Assembly (NCBI RefSeq): GCF_000165395.2
Contig: NC_010574.1
Location: 1,054,001-1,118,000 of the forward strand
Reading direction: 5' to 3'
Length of the DNA: 64,000 nt
From: Babesia bovis T2Bo
Lineage: Eukaryota; Apicomplexa; Aconoidasida; Piroplasmida; Babesiidae
The notes under the pieces were generated by a model that saw only the letters and a program-made list of their open reading frames with translations, did no database searches and was not told the origin of the DNA. Each line of letters opens with the position of its first letter. Position 1 is the first letter of the stretch. This document shows, one piece after another, positions 57,036 through 64,000 of the stretch. The position numbers and the translations under genes were made by a program.

Positions 57036-57758
57036 ATGGGTGACATGGATGACCTTAAGTTTGAATTGGAGCGTCTTCGGAACCAGTATGAAGAGGTAAG
57101 TACTTATTTAGTCCATGTGTATTACTTATACTTCAAGGACGGTGCCAATGTGTAGCGTTATGTACTATATTACCTGGACATACTCTCTATGTTCCATTTT
57201 GTGTCTGTGACTATAAAGTTAATCACGTGATCTATGTTGCACGTTGTGACTTCTTCTTTATATACCACTGCAGAGTCTTCTTGGCGACTACCCTTCCGCA
57301 AGGATACAGTTTGAGTATGCTTGCACATTGATGTGCTCCCCGGAGAGGGAGCATCTTGATCTTGCTATAGAGCTCCTAGAGGAGTTGGTTCGAGTCAAAT
57401 ATAACATGTATGTTGGTATATAATGTGACTTTTGGGTGTATATACGAATGAATTGTATACGTATCCACGTTGTGATACTGATCTTATACTAATGCAGCAC
57501 CACGAGTATGTACCAGTTGGCTCTGTGTCACATTAAGCGACGCGAGTACAAAAAGGCCAGGCGTCATCTGGACATGCTTCTCCGATTGGTACGTCTGGTT
57601 AAGCAGTAATTTATGCAATACAGGAACCTAGGAATCACGCCGCTTTAACTCTCAGGAGCCTACTATTCAATCTACTTTATGACGATGCAATGAAGGGGTC
57701 CCTTTTCGTCATAATGGCTTCACTGTGTGCGATTGCAGCATACAAACTATGGAAGTAA
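57036..57758 (+). CDS. FIS1: mitochondrial fission protein FIS1
   Basis: Exons 57036..57095, 57274..57407, 57498..57588 and 57624..57758 join in frame to give 139 residues. The TPR-like core is typical: [68 protein letters not shown]-terminal tail anchor follows ([17 protein letters not shown]) ending in Lys. Such proteins sit in the outer membrane of mitochondria and peroxisomes with the TPR domain in the cytosol. No single exon exceeds 45 codons, so the gene is easy to miss. The third intron is 35 nt. Confidence 0.95.
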
Positions 57759-57776
57759 ACATTGAAGTTAATCAGT

Positions 57777-58223
57777 TCAAAAGTCCACGTAGGACGTGAC
57801 AATATCGTATGCTGCGAACACGAAAATCCAGTTTGCATAAAATATGCGATGATTCATTGACTCCATAGCGCGCATACTGGCCTTGTAATAGAGCAGTGGC
57901 AGTCTAGGACTTGCGTTGTGTAGTGTCTGTAGAGAATTATTAGACGTAAAGCACAATAGCATGATCATTATGTACCACCACCAGTCATACAATGATATGG
58001 AATAACTACATCAGATCCAGTTGGTATCCAAACTAAAATAAAAGTATATACAGATACAACACAAACTCAATACTATCCTTGTAAGCAATTAACTTACAGG
58101 CTTTGAATTAGTGTTAGACTTGAGGGCTTCCTTGATAACAGTAGAATCAGAAGCCGAAGATAAAAAACGTGGCTGAATGCGTGTAGATATATATCTACAT
58201 AAATAAGATGTAGCAGGAATCAT
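57777..58223 (-). CDS. possible small mitochondrial membrane protein, splice junction unresolved
   Basis: Exon 1 begins at ATG 58223 and encodes a classic mitochondrial presequence (RYISTRIQPRFLSSASDS) followed by a short charged stretch, ending at a strong GTAAGT donor near 58098. A second frame, 57992-57777, has two hydrophobic stretches (WWWYIMIMLLCF, FYANWIFVFAAYDIVTSYV). The donor is in phase 0 and the best acceptor needs phase 2, so the join I tried breaks the frame. A weaker donor, or a small missed exon, would be needed. The call therefore rests on the presequence and the hydrophobic second frame only. Confidence 0.35.
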
Positions 58224-58620
58224 GATTACAGCTGGTATGAATATAAACTGTGACCATCAACCCCTCATTCCAACGCGCGTCGCGCCACAACATAGATTAT
58301 CATACACAAAATAACAATGTGCATATATTGAACACTTTAAATACTCAATGATATCTATGGAAATAATATATAATAACAGAGTGCCTACAGTACTCACATA
58401 TACTTCGTATTAACTACCGTGACACACCTTCACATTTTATAGCGACAAACACGATTCTTTAATAACAACAAATAGCATATAGCACAGAATAGTGCTAATA
58501 TCACTGTATGTTTCGCCGAACTCAACAAAAAACATAAATTGAACATAAAGGAAATTACGACATCATTGTTAGCCATTCCGGCAGCCGAATATCCCGATTT
58601 CGATAGGTAGAGCTGAAATA
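58224..58620. other. intergenic region
   Basis: About 400 AT-rich bases upstream of the candidate mitochondrial gene and downstream of the L39 gene. No frame, RNA or repeat recognised. Confidence 0.35.
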
Positions 58621-58874
58621 TTAAACCTTCAGCTTAGTACGCCTCCAGAACCTTCTCTTGGCGTTGTAGCTAAGCGGGATATATGACTATTCATAGCAGA
58701 CCTACCGAATCTTAGTGTCGGTCTTCAGCCTAAACCAATGTGGAAGTGGGCGATTCTGCCTCATCTTCTTGGCTAAGTGCTTCTTCAAGCTAGTTGACTT
58801 GATGGCACCCTGTAAATATTGTGAACTCAGTTACGCAGTCTTCCTGGAGCTACATCGTACACCAAACTAACCAT
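58621..58874 (-). CDS. RPL39: 60S ribosomal protein L39 (eL39)
   Basis: Exons 58874..58872, 58809..58706 and 58669..58621 join in frame to give 51 residues, exactly the family length. The sequence shows [38 protein letters not shown]. The first exon is only the ATG codon, followed by a GTTAGT donor and an intron of 62 nt. The second intron is 36 nt. It sits near the peptide exit tunnel of the large subunit. The exons are too short to be seen as open frames on their own. Confidence 0.96.
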
Positions 58875-59416
58875 TTTGTAACACCACCTTTATATTCCTC
58901 AGTAACTGTAACATATATTAGCAATGACTTAACAAATTACATGACGTTCGACGCCAAACGAACCAGGGTCCATAGACATTGGACGAACCACGAGTATATA
59001 TAGCGGTATTAACTAGAAACTTACTGTATTCTGGGTGTAAATACAATGTTTTATAATATTATAAAGTGTAGTGGTGGCAGTTCACGGTTTATTTAGCCAT
59101 AGTGCTGCGTGCCTGGCCAGATGGGGTCAGATCCCTATGGCTTGAGTTGGAGATAAAATAGTACATAAACACCTATTTTATGTGATGTGTATGTTAAGGA
59201 GGCCTGTAAACAATTGTTAGGGGTGGGTTCGTTCTGACGTGCCGCATCGCAGGGATGATTTCGTAAATCACTATATACTACCGCGTATCGGTAACTCTAT
59301 TTAACAGTGAATCATATATCCATGCTATATTTAGTTACCATAATGGTGCTATATTGAGGGAAGCTCTTAACTATCGCATTTTGAAATACGTTTCATGAGG
59401 TTACCCCGTGTTAGCA
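58875..59416. other. divergent intergenic region with a possible structured element
   Basis: About 540 bases between divergent genes, mostly AT-rich. A GC-richer part at 59096-59141 begins GCCATAG and ends CTATGGC, a perfect 7-bp pairing, with GGG and CCC blocks inside. It is too short for a tRNA and I cannot name it. Expected promoters lie here too. Confidence 0.35.
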
Positions 59417-59967
59417 ATGTCAAATTCCGCTAAAGATGGTATCGTTACCGGTACTACGGAAGACAGCAGGATATACGTTTTGGTTGCACTGTGAGTTATA
59501 TATTCTATATCTAGCCACGTTCATGGTATACCTTTGTGCGTTCAATGTTGTCATGTTTCTGGAATAGTACCAATCCTACACGTAACCTATTGTTCGTTAT
59601 GGTTTATACATTTTTATAGGAACTGTAGCAATCCAGACGTCCTAAGCAGGGTCTGCGAAAAGACACTGGAAATATTCCTCAAAGCCAATATACTGCTACA
59701 GTTTGGTGTAGTAGGATACCTTGAATTCCCGGTACACGTGGTCCACAAATTTAACGACGAACATCAATTTGTTATCCGCACGTCAAATAGGTAATGTGAA
59801 TTACTGTACATCGAATTGATCATAGGAATGTCACCCGGTTAATGTTGCTTGTTGCCGATCGGTTTCCTTTAAAGCTACCCATACCATTCACGGAGTATCT
59901 GCAAGTCTCGGATGACATATTTCTCCGTATTGTAAAATGCAGTACTAACCTTTGGAATCTTAAATAG
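59417..59967 (+). CDS. possible RNase P/MRP protein subunit, Pop5/Rpp14-like
   Basis: Exons 59417..59490, 59620..59790 and 59826..59967 join in frame to give 128 residues. A strand (RIYVLVAL) is followed by a helix (VLSRVCEKTLEIFLKAN), then strands LLQFGVVGYLEF, FVIRTSNRNVTRLMLLVADRF and a last pair, YLQVSDDIFLRIVKC. This order and size recall the Pop5/Rpp14 fold, where HKF and RTSN-like segments precede a helix. The similarity is weak and the name tentative. The gene itself is well supported by three in-phase junctions, one across a 35-nt intron. Confidence 0.55.
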
Positions 59968-60429
59968 GATGTAGCCATTTTGGGGGCGCGCGGGGGAGTC
60001 TAGAGACTCTCGTATAATACCACTACAATCTCAACACATTATTATTAATGAACTATATATCTATATTATAAACCATACGTATTGTTTCCGGATGCCAAAC
60101 GCTGGCATATTGTATATACACACCGCATAGTGTCGAATATCTCAACTCTATGCGTTTATTGCAGCGGATCACCTGAATTTTTGTATATTTTCTACATTAG
60201 CTGTAACATTAGATGTTTTGTACATTACTAGGAATATTGTTATGAACGCGTTTTTGTAGATCTAGTTGCTCTGTTAATTCACCAGTAGACTCAATCTGGT
60301 AACTTATATTATCCCCGGGGTTACATTTATAATTGGTCTAGCAATCGTGGAAATGCAGAATTGCTATGTTTAGCTTCTGCATTTTCTGTCGTAGAGACTA
60401 TGTCTGGTGATTATTATATATAACCGACA
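59968..60429. other. intergenic region with G-run and perfect hairpin
   Basis: About 460 bases between two plus-strand genes. Just after the upstream stop is a run of G and CG (59982-59996), then a perfect inverted repeat GAGTCT-AG-AGACTC (59996-60009). This could aid 3' processing or transcription termination. The rest is AT-rich with no gene. Confidence 0.45.
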
Positions 60430-62265
60430 ATGCAAAACAACCCTAACAACTCGGTGCCTATGTACACAAACGGTGTTCAATCATGGAGGTCATCGCAAGA
60501 GAGGGGAGGTGCCAATGTATCTCACTATGGTACCATGGACCATGAGATGGCAGGCCACCAGCGTCAGCAGAGGATTCCCACGGGTTCATATGGCGCTCCT
60601 CAGCATCCTAGCACTCTTCAGGTCTACCCAGGTGATGGGAGGCACTACTATGTACCAATGGGAATGCAGCAGGCTCAGCCGATGATGGCCGTATATCCAG
60701 TCAATCAAATGATGGATGACTACAACCCTGGATTAATGGAGTCGCATATGTCCGGTATGCAATATGGCGCTCAGCGGCAACACATGGACTCGCAGATGAT
60801 GTCGCCATACAGCCAACAGGGCTACATGATGCAGTGCCAGCAGATGGTTAACGTGCCCGGCACCCATTACGCTGTTGACGACGGCAACCCAAGGATGCAC
60901 CGAAGCCAGGCAGGTAATACAGCGGAACCACCAATGCGCGTACCACATCCTGATATGATGTATGCCAATGTTGGCGTTCCGCAAGATCGGGTTGCCATGA
61001 TGTCAGTTGTTCAGGAACAGCCTGCAGCTATGGTGGCCCACAACCCTATGGTCCAGCAGTCAAATGGCTATGCAACCGTAAGGAACGTACCATACTCCGA
61101 TGGCCACATGATGGCGTCGCCAATGGATATGGCAACAGATGGGCACATGAGCGTTAGAGACACAGTTCCACCGCAGTACTCCCAATCTGCTCGACACTAC
61201 TCCGCATCGCAACAAGGTCAAACTATGGTTAACCTAGTGTCATCTAGGCATAACATGCCACAACCAATGGGTGCTCCAGGTCCCATGGCAGTTCAAACTC
61301 CACTGCAGGAAATGCAATATATGCCCATGACTAATGTTGACCACGTATCTAGCAGGGATGCCGGAGTACCGAATCATATGGCTAAAGCGACAATGGACCT
61401 AAAATCCCAAGACTCAATGCCCGGTTACGCCACGATGCCCAGCTATGGCACTAAAATGGCACATAGTCCGCAGCAAACCATACCTAACCAAGATGACACC
61501 CTACACTCTAGCTGGGTTTTGAATAATAAAAAGGATGTAGTGGGCAATAACCTGAATAAAACAGTGCCCTCCATAGAGTTGCCAAAATCACCATCTATAA
61601 AAAGAAGGCCATTATTTAATATCCATAAAAATTGGAACATATTCGACTCATCGCAGAGGATATACTTCGAGATGGCAATTACCGAACAGGGCTACCATAA
61701 CATGTGCCTGTTCATGGATAACCTGGGTTATACTGACCAGGTAAAGGAGTCGCCGTCAACACCGCTAACGGATCTCTTCTCAAGAAGTGATATTGAATTC
61801 CTAAGACACCCCAAAATGGATATCAAGCGCACTGTAATAAAGGAAACTGTGGTTGACACTATAATAGAAAAGTTGCGTAAATATGAGATATTCCTGCTGG
61901 AAAAGGACGAAGGGGTCACGATGATACAAAGGAACTACCCCAAACGTGATAGCATAGTCTATACATTGAACGATGGCTACGAAATCGATACCATCGTGGG
62001 CTCAACCGTACTTGACCAGATATGCTTTATCATATACCACAAAACGCTGTGTGACATCAACCCTACCTTTCTTTGTGGTAGCGAGCCTAGACGTTTCAAC
62101 GTCGCATTTGAAAAGTCTTACGATGTATATTTAAACAGGCAAAATCGCTTCATGCGGATACTGGTCAGGAGGGTCAACGACATCGATATCAACCTATTCC
62201 GCATTTCATTCGGCGCACGTGTAAACGACGCCATTGATATGATACTAGACTTATTCAAACCATAA
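60430..62265 (+). CDS. Met/Gln-rich protein with conserved C-terminal domain, unknown function
   Basis: A single exon of 611 residues. Residues 1-360 are low-complexity, rich in Met, Gln, Pro, Tyr and His (SYGAPQHPSTLQVYPGDG, MMSPYSQQGYMMQCQQM), typical of disordered nuclear or RNA-granule proteins. From about residue 390 the composition becomes that of a folded domain (FNIHKNWNIFDSSQRIYFEM, ETVVDTIIEKLRKYEIFLLEKDEG, NDAIDMILDLF). I recognise no family. The N-terminal style resembles the RRM/KH protein at 20147, so a role with nucleic acid is possible, but no binding motif is visible. Confidence 0.8.
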   Translation: MQNNPNNSVPMYTNGVQSWRSSQERGGANVSHYGTMDHEMAGHQRQQRIPTGSYGAPQHPSTLQVYPGDGRHYYVPMGMQQAQPMMAVYPVNQMMDDYNPGLMESHMSGMQYGAQRQHMDSQMMSPYSQQGYMMQCQQMVNVPGTHYAVDDGNPRMHRSQAGNTAEPPMRVPHPDMMYANVGVPQDRVAMMSVVQEQPAAMVAHNPMVQQSNGYATVRNVPYSDGHMMASPMDMATDGHMSVRDTVPPQYSQSARHYSASQQGQTMVNLVSSRHNMPQPMGAPGPMAVQTPLQEMQYMPMTNVDHVSSRDAGVPNHMAKATMDLKSQDSMPGYATMPSYGTKMAHSPQQTIPNQDDTLHSSWVLNNKKDVVGNNLNKTVPSIELPKSPSIKRRPLFNIHKNWNIFDSSQRIYFEMAITEQGYHNMCLFMDNLGYTDQVKESPSTPLTDLFSRSDIEFLRHPKMDIKRTVIKETVVDTIIEKLRKYEIFLLEKDEGVTMIQRNYPKRDSIVYTLNDGYEIDTIVGSTVLDQICFIIYHKTLCDINPTFLCGSEPRRFNVAFEKSYDVYLNRQNRFMRILVRRVNDIDINLFRISFGARVNDAIDMILDLFKP

Positions 62266-62436
62266 CAAAATGTAGTAATATCAATATCGCATTTGAGTTG
62301 CATTGTGTCGAAACGGAGCTATGAAACAGTGCACTGTAAATAGAATCTAGCTAACATATTGCATAAAGTACTGCCACATCTTGTGATATATTACGCCTCC
62401 AAATGATATTAAACGATGTTAACGCCCAAATGGCAG

Positions 62437-63432
62437 TTACTCCCCAAAGTGCTGCAATGCCGATGCTATGCAATCGAGTATGTTGGAATCCACCAACGGG
62501 ACGTCCTCATTCAGAGTTGGTTTTTCACGCTCCTGCTGCGAGTTCAGGAAATTTACCAAAGTGTTGTCCAGGGTACTAGGGTTCACGCTGATTTGGGATG
62601 GCTGATCCGCAGTTTCGATGAGAGCCTGGTTATCAATGGGTTCCTGAGTAGGTGAAAGTTCATTAAATTGAGTTACATCCGGTGATTCAGCTCGGCTTGT
62701 GTCTTTCTGAGTTGGCAGTACGGCTTCCTCCACTGGTGGTTCAGCAGCATTAGGTGAAACGCGTCTCCTGATACTGTATAACCCAGCCCGAGATAAACCT
62801 AAAGGTAGCACGGGCTTAGTGCTTTTCAAGTCGATACCGGGACCCATACCAGTTGACCACGGCTGGTGCTCTGTATGGCGCTTTAGACGGATGCCCAAGG
62901 ACTTGCGTTCCTCATTAAACGCAAGTGGTTTGCGCTCGAAATTAGATTGTAATGGGTCGTTACCAATCGATGGCAAAGTGAATGATTTTCTAAGGCCCTG
63001 AGATACAGCTCCATCGGGTTCACCAGGAGTGTAGGTCATGTGATGTGGGACATCAGATATTTTATGATCATGTTGACTAACCGATCTCCCGGATGTATGG
63101 GTACACGTAGTTAACAGAGGCACGTTGCTACCAGCTCCACCAGATACCGGGCATCGCAATTCACCCTTACGCACAGTATTGTTCACCTCAATAACTTTAA
63201 TTATGTATTTGGGTGAAGTGATTGTATGGCCAGTAAGGCAACTGCAGTCAATATTGAAGAGCTCAAAAACATCAATAGGGGAACCTATTAGCATATTCGG
63301 AGAATCTACCTCGTAAAGAGAAACCTTTGAAAGCTTGTGGGTACCTTGAACTGAAAGCACTCCATCCCGCCATGTTTTATGCTTTCGGTCATTGTTCTTC
63401 GCATACAAGCAGTCGTATTCCTGTTCTACCAT
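62437..63432 (-). CDS. DUF2439 protein, ZGRF1/Mte1-like N-terminal domain
   Basis: A single exon of 331 residues. The first 90 residues match DUF2439: YDCLYAKNNDRKHKTWRDGVLSVQG, then KVSLYEVDSPN and a segment ending YIIKVIEV. This domain is found in yeast Mte1 and in human ZGRF1, which bind branched DNA or partner with the Mph1/FANCM helicase in repair. The remaining 240 residues look disordered and end with a short helix (NILDCIASALQHFGE). ZGRF1 helicase domains are absent. The expected role is in genome maintenance. Confidence 0.8.
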   Translation of the reverse strand: MVEQEYDCLYAKNNDRKHKTWRDGVLSVQGTHKLSKVSLYEVDSPNMLIGSPIDVFELFNIDCSCLTGHTITSPKYIIKVIEVNNTVRKGELRCPVSGGAGSNVPLLTTCTHTSGRSVSQHDHKISDVPHHMTYTPGEPDGAVSQGLRKSFTLPSIGNDPLQSNFERKPLAFNEERKSLGIRLKRHTEHQPWSTGMGPGIDLKSTKPVLPLGLSRAGLYSIRRRVSPNAAEPPVEEAVLPTQKDTSRAESPDVTQFNELSPTQEPIDNQALIETADQPSQISVNPSTLDNTLVNFLNSQQEREKPTLNEDVPLVDSNILDCIASALQHFGE

Positions 63433-63712
63433 CCCAGACTATGTTACTAAACAAAATAGACACTAGAGTAGAAGATAAGGTAGATATGAGAATGTAACCG
63501 GGAAGAAGTCACGTTTGGTAGTAGACAATAGACAGGTACCTCCAGGGACTATGAGTACTGGCTCCCCAAATCAAGCATATATTGGACCCCCAAATAATAT
63601 AATCAGAACTTAAACCCACGATATAATGAACTAAGAAGCGTATTGGCTCCAGAGTGACTAATTTAGGTCCTTATGGATACACACCTTGTACCATGTATAA
63701 TAACCGCTAATT

Positions 63713-64000
63713 TCAAGCGGCGTTCTTCGGATCGAGATCTTGCAATTGTTCCCCAAAGCCATATGCATCATTCAGCAGGCCAAAAGAGAGCATACTCTCA
63801 TCCTCGTCCTCGTCAGATGGCAGCACTTCAATGGTTAGGTTGTTCGCGGGACTAACGACATCCGGCAGCACACTCAACGGCTTGTTGAATAGAACCGAAT
63901 TCAAAGTTGCATCCAACGTCTTGTTATGCGTCTGAACACCTCTTTTTAAAGCAGAACAGAGCGATGCGCACATGGAGAACAACAGCATACCAAAGTGTGT
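63713..64000 (-). CDS. 3' end of a gene running off the window
   Basis: The frame is open from the window edge to a TGA at 63713. An ATG sits at 63988, 12 bases from the edge, so upstream coding sequence probably lies outside. The visible part has a hydrophobic start (LLFSMCASLCSAL) then an acidic tail (VLPSDEDEDESMLSFGLL). No family recognised. Confidence 0.5.
   Translation of the reverse strand, partial: THFGMLLFSMCASLCSALKRGVQTHNKTLDATLNSVLFNKPLSVLPDVVSPANNLTIEVLPSDEDEDESMLSFGLLNDAYGFGEQLQDLDPKNAA

Noticed and set aside
59096..59141. tRNA reading of the 7-bp stem element
   Set aside because: At 46 bases it is too short and lacks a D-arm, an anticodon arm and a normal T-loop; kept only as an unassigned element.
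1..64000. CRISPR arrays, insertion sequences, attachment sites, bacterial operons
   Set aside because: Spliced eukaryotic genes throughout; no direct-repeat array with spacers and no transposase frame was seen.

Overview
The window is nuclear DNA from an apicomplexan parasite, most likely a piroplasm (Babesia or a close relative). Genes are packed closely on both strands, base composition is only moderately AT-rich, and most genes are broken by very short GT-AG introns, usually 34-36 nt. The products are ordinary eukaryotic housekeeping proteins mixed with families typical of Apicomplexa, such as helical-repeat organelle RNA-binding proteins and an apicoplast-type DnaJ. No tRNA, rRNA, transposon or CRISPR was recognised. 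I rebuilt the exons by hand from reading frame, splice sites and phase. Where family names are given they rest on recognised motifs, not on searches.

Layout. 164-3422: a small basic protein and a mitochondrial-type helical-repeat protein, transcribed divergently. 3485-14717: two very large paralogous multi-pass, cysteine-rich membrane proteins in tandem on the minus strand; they look lineage-specific and are the most unusual part of the window. 15754-26954: a small inner-membrane mitochondrial protein, two more helical-repeat proteins, a PDZ-less proteasome chaperone Nas2/PSMD9, an RRM+KH RNA-binding protein, ribosomal protein S11, mitoribosomal protein mL43 and a conserved unknown. 27499-37000: a DEAH helicase, an unknown protein, PP1 inhibitor-2, the SNARE Sec22, CCT5, a small membrane protein and a Rad6-type E2. 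37657-45094: a PDE12-like nuclease, a DEAD-box protein with degenerate catalytic motifs, and a TAPT1-family membrane protein. 45282-56845: a minus-strand run with DNA polymerase epsilon subunit 2, a 1926-residue protein with an F-BAR-like start, an XRCC2-like RAD51 paralogue and a DnaJ-like protein without HPD. 57036-64000: FIS1, ribosomal protein L39, a possible Pop5/Rpp14-like RNase P protein, a Met/Gln-rich unknown, a ZGRF1/Mte1-like DUF2439 protein and the 3' end of a further gene.

Functional themes. Mitochondrial gene expression and upkeep recur: three helical-repeat proteins, mL43, a PDE12-like 3' exonuclease, FIS1 and two or three small mitochondrial-looking proteins. DNA replication and repair is the second theme (POLE2, XRCC2-like, DUF2439, Rad6-type E2). 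The third is proteostasis and trafficking (Nas2, CCT5, DnaJ-like, Sec22, TAPT1). Nothing suggests these neighbours form an operon. The possible novelty lies in the giant membrane-protein pair and in several family members that have lost their catalytic or interaction motifs.
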